Made by a program: the position numbers and the translations under genes | Part shown: piece after piece, positions 16,857 to 25,585 of the stretch | Layout of the letters: every line of letters begins with the position of its first letter | How positions within the stretch are numbered: position 1 is the first letter of the stretch | Notes under the pieces: generated by a model | What the model saw: only the letters and a program-made list of their open reading frames with translations | What the model was told of the DNA's origin: nothing | The model's database searches: none | Assembly: GCA_937876195.1 (NCBI GenBank) | Contig: CALEIK010000030.1 | Location: 1-45,226, forward strand | DNA length: 45,226 bases | Source: an uncultured Flavobacteriales bacterium | GTDB lineage: Bacteria; Bacteroidota; Bacteroidia; Flavobacteriales_D; Crocinitomicaceae | Reading direction: 5' to 3'

Positions 16857-18548
16857 CTACTTAAACTCCAAGTTGCTTTTCCATTCAGTAACGTTCCCAC
16901 AGCCGTCTTTGACCAATAGCAACAGTTCTTTTGTTCCAACAACCGATGCGTCTCTGCTATACGTAATCAAACCAGATTTATAGTCGTAATCGAGTAACTT
17001 CCATTCCCCATCAATAAATAAATCGTAGTCAGTAATGCCTATTTGACTATCAGAAATCTTCCATTTTAACGTACTCGCTGAAGTTACTGTTGTACTGCTA
17101 GAAAAACCATACGGAACAACGGAAGGTCCAGTTTCGTCGCGTTGAATAGAATAGCTACCAAAGAATTTTGACGTGCAATAAAATGTACTGTCATCGAACG
17201 TTAGTTCCAGCTCCTTTTTCTTTCCTTTTGCCGTAATCATTTCTAAATAGTGCTTGCCGTCTTTTTCAACGTTCGACTTAATTTTAATCAAGTAGGCTTT
17301 GTTCACAGGAGTTTGTGCATCACCAATCGTACGATCAATGGTCGCTGCATTTATTTTCATCGGTTCGTAGACAGTTGTAATTCCAAAATCAACCGTGGTG
17401 GTTTTACCTGTCACGCGCTTTGTTTCCATTGGCTGAAGACTTTCAGAAAGCGAATAAATCATGTCCTTACTGTTTACTGTTCCGGCACTAACAACAATGG
17501 TAAATTTAAGTTCTGAGGTGTTTCCGTTCGGGTCAAATACAACGTATCGAACGTTCAACTCATCTCCTGGTTTTGCGCTGAAAACACCCAGTTCATTGTT
17601 CGTATAAATGGGCAAGTCATTTTCTTGCGTTCGGAACGATTTATGAAACTTCTTTCTGTTCGCTGCGTATTCTTCGTAATCTTTGTGGCAATTGACAAAT
17701 CGTGTCGATTCAAATGGAATTCGCTCGGTACGCTGCCCAAAAATAGTGTCGTTGTTGATGATAAGCAAAGCCCCAAACAGTCCACACTGATTGCTCGCTC
17801 CATCCAATCGATCGATGACATCAAACGCAAGTCCAAGTCCACCAGTCGGGGTTAAATAACTGGCTGGCACGACTAGCTTGTTTTCGCCAATGTAGTAGCC
17901 ATTCGCGCCTTTTTCTACATTTTTCTTAAGTGCTTTATCAGGATAGCGGTAGCCTTCTTTCGTTAAACTATAGAGCTTAACGCCGCGTATTTCTGGAGCT
18001 TTGGTGTCTGGCATACTGAACCCATAGAGCAAAGGATTCAGCGCATGTTCAGTTTTTGTGTCGCGGATTTCAAAGTGCAAGTGTGGCGCAGTCGATCCGC
18101 CAGAATTTCCGGAGATACTGATGATCTGTCCTTTTGTCACCTTGATTTCATTTTTCTTCGGAAAGATTTCGACTTCAAAATTTTGTTCTTTTTCTTGTAT
18201 GATTCGTACGATGGAATCGATTTCCCCTTTGAATTCACTGCAATGCGCATAAACGCTAGTGACACCATTTGGATGATCTATGTAAATCACCTTTCCATAA
18301 CCAAACGTGGATACTTTGATGCGTGAAACAAACCCTTCTTCAATGGCGTAAATGTTATATCCTTCTCTACCATTTGTTTTGAAATCCACCCCCATGTGAA
18401 AGTGATTGGGGCGAAGTTCCCCAAAATTTGCAGATAGAATCAGTGGAATTTTTAGTGGAGGATGATAGTCGTATTTCGCATTGTCCTGCGCGAAAATTTG
18501 GTGAGAAAATGAGAGGATTGAAATGAGGAAAAGAAGGGATTTATACAT
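16857..18548 (-). CDS. Secreted M23 (LytM-type) peptidase
   Basis: M23 metallopeptidases cut peptidoglycan cross-bridges, or act as non-catalytic activators. The 563-residue protein has a signal peptide (about 1-20, ending IFAQ) and an N-terminal M23 domain with the zinc ligands intact: H51-M-G-V-D55 and H156-L-H158-F-E. The GNSGGSTAPHLHFE box is classical. A long beta-rich C-terminal part (about 175-563) has no recognised domain. A well-formed promoter ends only 4 bases before the ATG, so the mRNA is probably leaderless. The gene is divergent from zapA, which suggests a role in cell division or wall remodelling. Confidence 0.9.
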   Translation of the reverse strand: MYKSLLFLISILSFSHQIFAQDNAKYDYHPPLKIPLILSANFGELRPNHFHMGVDFKTNGREGYNIYAIEEGFVSRIKVSTFGYGKVIYIDHPNGVTSVYAHCSEFKGEIDSIVRIIQEKEQNFEVEIFPKKNEIKVTKGQIISISGNSGGSTAPHLHFEIRDTKTEHALNPLLYGFSMPDTKAPEIRGVKLYSLTKEGYRYPDKALKKNVEKGANGYYIGENKLVVPASYLTPTGGLGLAFDVIDRLDGASNQCGLFGALLIINNDTIFGQRTERIPFESTRFVNCHKDYEEYAANRKKFHKSFRTQENDLPIYTNNELGVFSAKPGDELNVRYVVFDPNGNTSELKFTIVVSAGTVNSKDMIYSLSESLQPMETKRVTGKTTTVDFGITTVYEPMKINAATIDRTIGDAQTPVNKAYLIKIKSNVEKDGKHYLEMITAKGKKKELELTFDDSTFYCTSKFFGSYSIQRDETGPSVVPYGFSSSTTVTSASTLKWKISDSQIGITDYDLFIDGEWKLLDYDYKSGLITYSRDASVVGTKELLLLVKDGCGNVTEWKSNLEFK

Positions 18549-18552
18549 TTAT

Positions 18553-18583
18553 CAAAAGTATGTTTTTGATAAATTATCTGCAA
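18553..18583 (-). promoter_or_regulatory. Promoter for the M23 peptidase gene
   Basis: On the minus strand TTG (18581-18583), a 20-base spacer and TACTTTTG (18553-18560) match the Bacteroidota TTG/TAnnTTTG promoter. The box ends 4 bases from the ATG at 18548, so transcription should begin at or next to the start codon. Confidence 0.75.
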
Positions 18584-18600
18584 CAAATGCACCAAAAATA

Positions 18601-18630
18601 TTGTGGGTGTCTATTACTATGCTATTTTTG
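18601..18630 (+). promoter_or_regulatory. Promoter for the coiled-coil/zapA/rny genes
   Basis: TTG (18601-18603), a 19-base spacer and TATTTTTG (18623-18630) exactly match the Bacteroidota promoter. Transcription would start near 18635, downstream of possible starts at 18560 and 18632. This supports the ATG at 18647 as the true start of the next gene. Confidence 0.75.
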
Positions 18631-18646
18631 TATGAAAGTCGAAACA

Positions 18647-18955
18647 ATGACAGATCGAATTAATACGTTGATTAAAACCATAGGAGAGAAAGTTGCTCGT
18701 ATGAAAGATCAGCTATCGGTTGAACAAGCAAAGAATGAGTCACTTCAAACGGAAATTACTCAGTTGAAAGAACAGTTAGCTTCAAAGAATAATGAAGTTG
18801 AGGAGCTTGAATCGAAGATGAATGGTTTGAAATCTGGTATTGGTGCGACAAAAGAACAAGACGTTGATGGTACGGTTGAAGCGAGTGTTTCAGACGAACA
18901 GATTGATGAATTGGTGAAAGAAATAGAATACTGCATCGGGCAGTTAAAAAAATAA
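18647..18955 (+). CDS. Small coiled-coil protein upstream of ZapA
   Basis: The 102-residue protein is almost wholly alpha-helical. A heptad-rich coiled coil spans about residues 10-65 (EKVARMKDQLSVEQAKNES onwards) and a second short helix lies at the C terminus. I chose the ATG at 18647 because the promoter at 18601-18630 would place the transcript start after the upstream alternatives. It precedes zapA by three bases, so a partner role in division-ring assembly, comparable to coiled-coil Zap proteins, is plausible but inferred from context only. Confidence 0.75.
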   Translation: MTDRINTLIKTIGEKVARMKDQLSVEQAKNESLQTEITQLKEQLASKNNEVEELESKMNGLKSGIGATKEQDVDGTVEASVSDEQIDELVKEIEYCIGQLKK

Positions 18956-18958
18956 AGC

Positions 18959-19240
18959 ATGGCTAAGTTGTCTTTAAAAGTTGTTGTAGCCGGTAGAACA
19001 TATCCACTTTCAGTTGATGAAAGCGAGGAACAACGTGTTCAAAAAGCGGCGGGTGACATCAATAAGGCAATAAAATTACTTCAAGATAATTATGCTGTAA
19101 AGGATATGCAGGATTTGTTAGCAATGACTGCGCTGCAGTTGGCTTCAAAACCTAGCTCTGGTAAATCAGAGAGCATTGACGATTCGGTATTAAAGGAAAT
19201 CGAAAGTAATTTGAAATCCCTGTCCGACGATTTGGACTAG
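18959..19240 (+). CDS. zapA: Cell division protein ZapA
   Basis: ZapA binds FtsZ and bundles its filaments at midcell. The 93-residue protein shows the family pattern: an N-terminal beta-alpha head (LSLKVVVAGRTYPLSVDESE), a helix (EQRVQKAAGDINKAIKLLQ) and the DMQDLLAMTALQLA segment before a C-terminal coiled coil. It starts three bases after the coiled-coil gene. RNase Y follows after 76 bases. Confidence 0.92.
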   Translation: MAKLSLKVVVAGRTYPLSVDESEEQRVQKAAGDINKAIKLLQDNYAVKDMQDLLAMTALQLASKPSSGKSESIDDSVLKEIESNLKSLSDDLD

Positions 19241-19273
19241 CACTTTATTTTACATCTTTCATTTTTTCATTCA

Positions 19274-19297
19274 ACTCAACTTCGGGTGAGTATTTTA
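19274..19297 (+). terminator. Weak hairpin between zapA and rny
   Basis: ACTCA (19274-19278) pairs with TGAGT (19287-19291) with a C-TTCG-G cap and one mismatch, followed by ATTTTA. It may attenuate transcription between zapA and rny. The gap is too short for a 6S RNA, which in some bacteria lies after zapA. Confidence 0.4.
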
Positions 19298-19316
19298 TAG
19301 TTTAAAACGTAGAAGT

Positions 19317-20846
19317 ATGAATGTAATAATTGGAATAATAGGCGCGGTTGCTGGAGCAGTCATTGCCTTTATTGTGCAAGGTGTATTACTGAAGTCAAAA
19401 GCACAGAAAGTGCTAAAAGACGCAGAACGCGATGGTGAAAATCTAAAAAAGGACAAACTCCTTCAAGCCAAAGAAACATTTTTGAAATTAAAAGAAGAGC
19501 ACGAGACGAAAATCAAAGACCGTGAACGAAAGTTACAATCCGCAGAGGATAGAATTCGAAGTAAGGAAACGGCACTGACAAAGAAAATTGAAGATACAAC
19601 GCGCCAAGAGAAACAATTCGAAAAGAATCAGTCCATTCTAGATGGAAAGATCAACGCGTATGAAAGTAAGCAACAGGAATTGGAGAAAATGCACCAAAAA
19701 ACGGTGGCGGAATTATCCAAAATCAGCGGAATGTCAGCAGAAGATGCTAAAAAATCGTTGATCGATTCATTGAAAGACGAAGCGAGAACTTCTGCGATGT
19801 CACACATTAACGAAATTGTCGAGGAAGCGAAATTGAATGCCAATCGCGAGGCACGAAAAATTGTGATTCAAACCATTCAACGCGTAGCGACCGAACAAGC
19901 TGTAGAGAATTCAGTTTCTGTATTCAACATTGAATCTGACGAAGTCAAAGGTAGAATCATTGGACGAGAAGGAAGAAATATCCGAGCGCTGGAAGCAGCA
20001 ACTGGAGTGGAGATTATTGTCGATGATACGCCGGAAGCAATTATTTTGTCATGCTTTGATCCAATCCGAAGAGAGATTGCACGTCTGGCATTGCACCAAT
20101 TGGTTTCCGATGGACGAATTCACCCTGCACGTATTGAGGAGGTCGTTGCAAAGACGCGTAAACAACTGGATGAAGAAATTGCTGAAACAGGACGTAGAAC
20201 ATGTATCGACTTGGGAATTCATGGTTTGCATGCAGAATTGACGCGAATGGTCGGACGTATGAAATACCGTTCTTCTTATGGACAGAACCTATTGCAACAC
20301 TCGAGAGAAGTTGCGAATTTGTGTGCTATCATGGCAGCTGAACTTGGACTGAACGTTAAGTTGGCAAAAAGAGCAGGATTGTTACACGATATTGGTAAAG
20401 TTCCGGATGAAGAACCAGAATTGCCGCACGCTGTACTGGGAATGAAACTAGCTGAGAAGTATGGAGAGAAACCAGATGTATGTAATGCAATTGGAGCTCA
20501 CCACGACGAGGTAGAAATGACAACATTGATCTCACCAATCGTTCAAGTATGTGATGCGATTTCAGGAGCGCGTCCAGGAGCACGTCGCGAGATTGTTGAG
20601 TCGTACATCAAACGAATCAAAGATTTGGAGAACTTGGCCTTAGGATATGACGGTGTGAATACCGCTTATGCTATCCAAGCGGGAAGAGAATTAAGAGTAT
20701 TGGTAGAAAGTGATTCGGTAAGTGATGCGAGAGCAGATGAATTATCGTTTGAGATTTCTCAACGTATTCAAACGGAAATGACTTATCCAGGACAAGTAAA
20801 AGTAACGCTCATTCGTGAAAAAAGAGCTGTAAACTATGCAAAATAG
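19317..20846 (+). CDS. rny: Ribonuclease Y
   Basis: RNase Y is a membrane-bound endoribonuclease that starts mRNA decay. The 509-residue protein has an N-terminal membrane span (about 3-25), a long coiled coil (about 30-150), a KH RNA-binding domain with GRIIGREGRNIRALEAATG, and an HD domain with the metal-binding LLHDIGKVPDEEPELPH region. Length and order fit the family. Its last 11 bases overlap the start of the epimerase gene, coupling RNA decay and polysaccharide genes, at least physically. Confidence 0.97.
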   Translation: MNVIIGIIGAVAGAVIAFIVQGVLLKSKAQKVLKDAERDGENLKKDKLLQAKETFLKLKEEHETKIKDRERKLQSAEDRIRSKETALTKKIEDTTRQEKQFEKNQSILDGKINAYESKQQELEKMHQKTVAELSKISGMSAEDAKKSLIDSLKDEARTSAMSHINEIVEEAKLNANREARKIVIQTIQRVATEQAVENSVSVFNIESDEVKGRIIGREGRNIRALEAATGVEIIVDDTPEAIILSCFDPIRREIARLALHQLVSDGRIHPARIEEVVAKTRKQLDEEIAETGRRTCIDLGIHGLHAELTRMVGRMKYRSSYGQNLLQHSREVANLCAIMAAELGLNVKLAKRAGLLHDIGKVPDEEPELPHAVLGMKLAEKYGEKPDVCNAIGAHHDEVEMTTLISPIVQVCDAISGARPGARREIVESYIKRIKDLENLALGYDGVNTAYAIQAGRELRVLVESDSVSDARADELSFEISQRIQTEMTYPGQVKVTLIREKRAVNYAK

Positions 20847-21849
20847 TAGCTTAGATAATGCTGTAAAACGATTAAAGGATAAGCATGTTCTGGTAACAGG
20901 AGGTGCAGGCTTTATAGGGTCGAACATTGTTGGGTTTTTGCTGAGTCATTCCATTAAAGTTTCAGTGTTAGATAATCTAGCGACTGGAAGGATTTCAAAT
21001 TTGGACGATTTTCAAGGCAATAAGTTGTTTCGTTTCATAGAAGGTGATATCACCGATTACAATGATTGTTTAAATGCGCTGGAAGGTGTTGATGTTGTTT
21101 CACATCAAGCTGCACTCGGTTCAGTGCCACGCTCAATTGAATTTCCGCACAATACGCATAGCGTTAATGCAACCGGTTTTTTAAACATGTTGCACGCCAC
21201 CAAGGAGAAAGGAATCAAGCGTTTTGTTTATGCAAGTTCCTCATCCGTTTATGGTGACAGTAAAGTTTCTCCCAAGAAAATTGGAGATGAGGGTGAATTA
21301 CTATCGCCTTATGCAGTGACAAAGCGACTCAACGAAGAATACAGCAAGGTTTACCATAAAATACACGGCATAGAAACCATCGGTTTGCGTTATTTTAATG
21401 TGTTCGGACCAAAACAGGATCCAAATGGCGTTTACGCCGCAGCCATTCCAAAGTTCATCGATAAAATGATTAAAGGAGATGTGCTGACGATCAACGGAGA
21501 TGGCGGTCAAACCAGAGATTTTACGTATGTTGAAAACGCGGTAAAGGCAAATATTTTGGGACTTTCCTCAGACAACACCGCCGCATTTGGTCGTGCATTT
21601 AATGTAGCGTGCGGCGAGTATTTCTCGTTGAACGATGTCGTTCAGGAAATAAAGAAGAACCTCATTCGATTGAAAATGTACAATGAAAATAGCAGCGTTG
21701 TTCATGGTCCTGATCGACCAGGAGATATACGTGATTCGTTGGCAGATATTGACAATACACAGACAGAGCTGAACTACAACGATACTATTTGCTTTAATGA
21801 TGGGATGATTATGTATTGCAACTGGCTTCAGGAGACAAAAAGTTGGTGA
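20836..21849 (+). CDS. NAD-dependent nucleotide-sugar 4-epimerase
   Basis: This is an extended short-chain dehydrogenase of 337 residues with the Rossmann motif TGGAGFIGSN, the SSSSVYG segment and the catalytic YAVTK pair. The overall pattern (QAALGSVPRSIEFP, RYFNVFGPKQDPNG, RPGDIRDS) is closest to the WbpP/Gne group, which interconverts UDP-GlcNAc and UDP-GalNAc or their uronic acids. It would supply an activated sugar for the cluster. The start overlaps rny, so translation may be coupled. The exact substrate is inferred. Confidence 0.88.
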   Translation: MQNSSLDNAVKRLKDKHVLVTGGAGFIGSNIVGFLLSHSIKVSVLDNLATGRISNLDDFQGNKLFRFIEGDITDYNDCLNALEGVDVVSHQAALGSVPRSIEFPHNTHSVNATGFLNMLHATKEKGIKRFVYASSSSVYGDSKVSPKKIGDEGELLSPYAVTKRLNEEYSKVYHKIHGIETIGLRYFNVFGPKQDPNGVYAAAIPKFIDKMIKGDVLTINGDGGQTRDFTYVENAVKANILGLSSDNTAAFGRAFNVACGEYFSLNDVVQEIKKNLIRLKMYNENSSVVHGPDRPGDIRDSLADIDNTQTELNYNDTICFNDGMIMYCNWLQETKSW

Positions 21850-21881
21850 GCTAATCGATTTGAACCATTGAAATAAGTGTT

Positions 21882-23165
21882 ATGGTTAAGAATAAAGTCT
21901 ATTACAAAAACTTCATAACGATTCTCTCGGGAAACACGATTAGCCAACTTATTCCATTTATAATAGCGCCAATTCTTGGTCGATTGTTTGCTCCTGAAGA
22001 GTTTGCGGTCTTCGCAAACTTCTTGGCCATTGTTTCAATGTTTGGTATTGTTGCGGCTGGGAGACTGGAACTTGCCATACCAATACCAAAAACGCATACC
22101 AGCGCTCAGAACGTCACGTTTACTGGAGTGGTTATGACATTGTTGGTTACCCTGTTAAGTGGTTCGGTGCTCATTTATAGTGATGAGCTTTCTGTATTTT
22201 ATGACAATGAGACGTTAGCAGCGTATCTGTGGTACGTACCACTAGCAGTTTTTTCTATCGGTATTCTTGGCTTAACCAATTTTTGGATTCTGAGGAGAGG
22301 AAGTTACTCGCTACTTTCTATTGGGAAAATAAGTCAGTCGGCAATTAATAACTGTTTAGCAGCAGTTTTAGGATATATTGGCTGGGGCATTAATGGATTA
22401 ATTATCGGTTGGTTGGTCAGTACATTCGCAGGTGTTTTTATCATGCTCCTTTTTTCCAAACTTACTTTTAAGCGAAGAAATTACAATTTAATTACGGTCA
22501 AAACAACGCTGAAAGAATACAGAGATTTCCCTCTTATAAATTCCTTACACGCTTTCACAGATGTTTTTGCCACGCAGTTTTTGCTGTTTTGGATCATCTC
22601 AAGTGGATTTGGATTGTTGCAACTGGGTTTCTTTTCAATCATGCATAGATATGTCCGTGCGCCAATCGCATTAATCACTGGTTCAGTCAGTCAAATTTTT
22701 TACAAAGAAGCAAGTGATGCAATCAATAATGACAAAGATGTTTCACCAATATTCTTTAGAACACTTAAGACCAGTGGTTTCTTTTCTATTCCTTTTCTAG
22801 TGATTTTAATTATTTGGGGGCCTGATATTTTTAGCATTTATCTTGGAGAAAATTGGCGCGAAGCGGGAGTATATGCACAACGTATAATCCCAATTCTTTT
22901 CTTCTTGTTCCTATCATCTCCAGTATCAGGAATCACTATTTTGTTTGGTAAACAAAAAATGGCTTACGTTTTCGCGTTTGTTGGCTATTTTGTTTCACTT
23001 TCCACACTTTATTATTGTACACTACAAAATTGGGACTTTAAGGATGGTCTGCTAGTGTATAGTATTTCTTATTCGCTCATGAACCTTGCTGCGTTGATTT
23101 GGTATTACTCGATCATTAAAAAGCACAAAAATAAGTTGTTGTATGATCAAATTTCCGTAAACTAG
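21882..23165 (+). CDS. Wzx-type oligosaccharide flippase
   Basis: This 427-residue membrane protein has about 12 hydrophobic segments and the N-terminal pattern of the polysaccharide transport (Wzx/RfbX) family, including SGNTISQLIPFIIAPILGRLFAPEEF. It should flip lipid-linked repeat units across the inner membrane. It lies 32 bases after the epimerase and three bases before a Wzy-like gene, the usual grouping in Wzx/Wzy pathways. Confidence 0.9.
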   Translation: MVKNKVYYKNFITILSGNTISQLIPFIIAPILGRLFAPEEFAVFANFLAIVSMFGIVAAGRLELAIPIPKTHTSAQNVTFTGVVMTLLVTLLSGSVLIYSDELSVFYDNETLAAYLWYVPLAVFSIGILGLTNFWILRRGSYSLLSIGKISQSAINNCLAAVLGYIGWGINGLIIGWLVSTFAGVFIMLLFSKLTFKRRNYNLITVKTTLKEYRDFPLINSLHAFTDVFATQFLLFWIISSGFGLLQLGFFSIMHRYVRAPIALITGSVSQIFYKEASDAINNDKDVSPIFFRTLKTSGFFSIPFLVILIIWGPDIFSIYLGENWREAGVYAQRIIPILFFLFLSSPVSGITILFGKQKMAYVFAFVGYFVSLSTLYYCTLQNWDFKDGLLVYSISYSLMNLAALIWYYSIIKKHKNKLLYDQISVN

Positions 23166-23168
23166 AGC

Positions 23169-24596
23169 ATGGATTCAGTCAAAGTGATAAAGGGAAAATA
23201 TAGCCAATACTCAATTATAGAGATTCTGTTCATTTTTTGGTTGGTGACATTGCCTTTTGGAGCAAAATTGTTACCTATTTCTATTGGTTTTATGACCATT
23301 TACCCAAATTTAATCATTACACTATTGCTCCTAATTGTTGGTTTGAACGGAATTCGGCAATGGCATATAGCGATGAAGCTCTTCGTAGGTTTTCTCTTTC
23401 TTTGGGTGTGCTATACGTTTGGATGGATACTCATTGTTGAGAAGACAGAAATGGGAGTTTTTCACTTGCGTACCCTAATTATGCAATTGATGTTTGCGAT
23501 TATACTTTTCAATTCAATGGCGAAGATTGGATCCAAGCGATTTTATGAATTCTTTGTACTAGGAATACGCCTATACTTGTATCTCTTATTTGTGGTTGGA
23601 ACGTTTGAGTTTTTTACAGGAATTCACAAAATGGGAAATACACCGTTGAAATGGTTAGAGCTTAATGTCTTTAACGGATTCTATTCACCGCTGTATTTGT
23701 TCGATAACCAAAATGACTTTGTCTGTTATGTGCTGTTTTTATTGGGTATTTTAATCGTGCTGGAGAAAAAGCTGAGAGCCAATAAGTTTGAAATCGCCTT
23801 TTACACGACTATCATTTTATTGTTTGCATCTTATGCGGACTCTAGGTTTGGATTCATTGTTACCTCTTCAGTATTCATCTTTATAGCAATTATTGAGTTC
23901 AGATCCTCTGATTTCAGGAAGCTTAATTGGAAGTTTTATGCGTTGGGCGCTATTTTCTTAGCAATGGTCATTAGTCGTTCAGAATTCTTCTACGGTCCAA
24001 AATATGTTCCTCATATCACGTTTGCGAAGAACAAGGAGGTATACGTTTACAATGAGAAAGGCTATTATGAGTCTAAGCGCTTAATTGACGTGTTGAGTAC
24101 CGAAGAGATTGAGGACATTTTTTACCGGCAGGATTCTTTAAATAGGGCTGAAAACAACTTAGCGTCAACCCAATTCAGAAAGCATTTAATTTATAATGGA
24201 TTGGAGTATATAAAGGAAAGACCACTCACAGGTATTGGCCCAGGAAATTATGTGAATCGACATCGTGAAGGTAATAATACCTATCCAACAAAATCCCTTA
24301 CGTCGCCCCATAACTTTGTGATTGAAATTATTTCTCAGTATGGAGTCATTGGCTGGACCTATTTTGTGTTTTTAGGTGCTACGTGTATTTACTTTATTCG
24401 ACGAAAATTGCAGGATAAAAAATCGGTGACAAATTGGATTTTTCTTTTTTATGCAATGCTCCCAATTTTATGGATGATTCCATCCTCTTACCTTTATTTG
24501 GATATCCATTGGTTGACCTTGCCCATCCTTCTTTGCTTGGTCAAGTACTCGGGACCAATCACAGATCAATTGGCGATTGAGACTACCGAAGGGTGA
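23169..24596 (+). CDS. O-antigen polymerase/ligase-like membrane protein (Wzy_C)
   Basis: This 475-residue protein has about 10-12 membrane spans and a large periplasmic loop before the late motif TGIGPGNYV...SPHNFVIEIISQYG, the Wzy_C signature with its conserved PHN. Such proteins polymerise repeat units (Wzy) or ligate glycan to lipid A (WaaL). The cluster has a second one at 27813. Position right after the flippase favours the polymerase role for this copy, but the sequence alone does not decide. Confidence 0.85.
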   Translation: MDSVKVIKGKYSQYSIIEILFIFWLVTLPFGAKLLPISIGFMTIYPNLIITLLLLIVGLNGIRQWHIAMKLFVGFLFLWVCYTFGWILIVEKTEMGVFHLRTLIMQLMFAIILFNSMAKIGSKRFYEFFVLGIRLYLYLLFVVGTFEFFTGIHKMGNTPLKWLELNVFNGFYSPLYLFDNQNDFVCYVLFLLGILIVLEKKLRANKFEIAFYTTIILLFASYADSRFGFIVTSSVFIFIAIIEFRSSDFRKLNWKFYALGAIFLAMVISRSEFFYGPKYVPHITFAKNKEVYVYNEKGYYESKRLIDVLSTEEIEDIFYRQDSLNRAENNLASTQFRKHLIYNGLEYIKERPLTGIGPGNYVNRHREGNNTYPTKSLTSPHNFVIEIISQYGVIGWTYFVFLGATCIYFIRRKLQDKKSVTNWIFLFYAMLPILWMIPSSYLYLDIHWLTLPILLCLVKYSGPITDQLAIETTEG

Positions 24597-24643
24597 TTTC
24601 TTTGATTCCATTAAAATGAAGAATCAGTGTTGTAAAATATCGT

Positions 24644-24651
24644 TACTTTTG
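24644..24651 (+). promoter_or_regulatory. -7 box upstream of the first glycosyltransferase
   Basis: TACTTTTG matches TAnnTTTG and ends 22 bases before the ATG at 24674. A TTG occurs only 11 bases upstream of it, too close for a standard -33 element. It may allow transcription of the glycosyltransferase block on its own. Confidence 0.45.
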
Positions 24652-24673
24652 AGTAACATCAATTAAATAATGA

Positions 24674-25585
24674 ATGATAGTTCTTGTAAATGGCTTACCG
24701 CTTTTTAGTAGAAGACTTGTAGAAGATTTACAATCTCTTGACAAAAAGAATAGGTACTATTTCCTTGATACTTACAACTCGCGTTTGCAACAATTGTTCT
24801 TTTCTTGTCTCGTTCCATTTGCAGGTCTGGTGATTTCTATGAACGGAGTGACAAACAATAGTGGTAGCTTAAACTGGACGCTTCGTTGGAAGAAAAAACT
24901 TATTTTACAATGGATGGGAACGGATATTATTATCGCCATTGATAGGCTGAACAACAGAACAATCAACCGAAAATACATTGATTACGCACACAACTTTGTA
25001 GATGCTCCTTGGATGTTGGAGGAGGTGAATGGCCTGGGTGTGAGTGCAAAACTCGTCCCGTTTAAATATTGTGAAACGGGTATTGAACCAGTCGACAAGT
25101 TTGATCGAATCCAAGTCATTTCATACGTTCCACAGACCAGCCAAGCGTTTTATGGGATGGAAATGATTTGCCAATTGGCGAAACAACTTCCCGCTGTTCT
25201 ATTTAAAATTTATGGAGTAGAAACGTGTGATTTTGAAGCTCCAGAGAACGTTGAATGCATTGGCTTGGTGGAAGAAAGCGAATTTAAGGAAGCTTTGCGA
25301 AGCACACCAATTTTAGTGCGATTCACAGAACACGATGGGTTCTCCGCAACGGTGATTGAAGCTCTGTCTTTGGGACTGGAAGTGTTGTGGACGTTTCCAC
25401 TGGAACACACCCATTTTGTAAAGAATTTAGAGGAAGCTCAGAAGAAAATGATTGACTTGATTGCTACAATTGAAAAAAGAGATTTAACTCCAAACGTTGA
25501 TCATATTACTTTTGCTAGAAAAGAGTTGGAGAGAAGTGAGATTATCAATAATTACATTAACACGATAAACCGCCTTGAAAGATAA
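24674..25585 (+). CDS. Glycosyltransferase, GT4-like, short
   Basis: This 303-residue protein keeps the C-terminal GT-B nucleotide-sugar-binding half, with the EHDGFSATVIEALSLG motif of retaining family 4 enzymes, but its N-terminal acceptor domain is short and diverged. It is a cytoplasmic enzyme expected to add one sugar to the lipid-linked unit. Sugar and linkage cannot be told. It overlaps the next glycosyltransferase by 11 bases. Confidence 0.75.
   Translation: MIVLVNGLPLFSRRLVEDLQSLDKKNRYYFLDTYNSRLQQLFFSCLVPFAGLVISMNGVTNNSGSLNWTLRWKKKLILQWMGTDIIIAIDRLNNRTINRKYIDYAHNFVDAPWMLEEVNGLGVSAKLVPFKYCETGIEPVDKFDRIQVISYVPQTSQAFYGMEMICQLAKQLPAVLFKIYGVETCDFEAPENVECIGLVEESEFKEALRSTPILVRFTEHDGFSATVIEALSLGLEVLWTFPLEHTHFVKNLEEAQKKMIDLIATIEKRDLTPNVDHITFARKELERSEIINNYINTINRLER

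Noticed and set aside
18560..18646. Upstream starts for the coiled-coil gene
   Set aside because: They lie within or before the exact TTG-N19-TAnnTTTG promoter at 18601-18630, so they would not be on the transcript.
19241..19316. 6S RNA gene after zapA
   Set aside because: The gap is only 76 bases and shows one small hairpin, far short of a 6S RNA.
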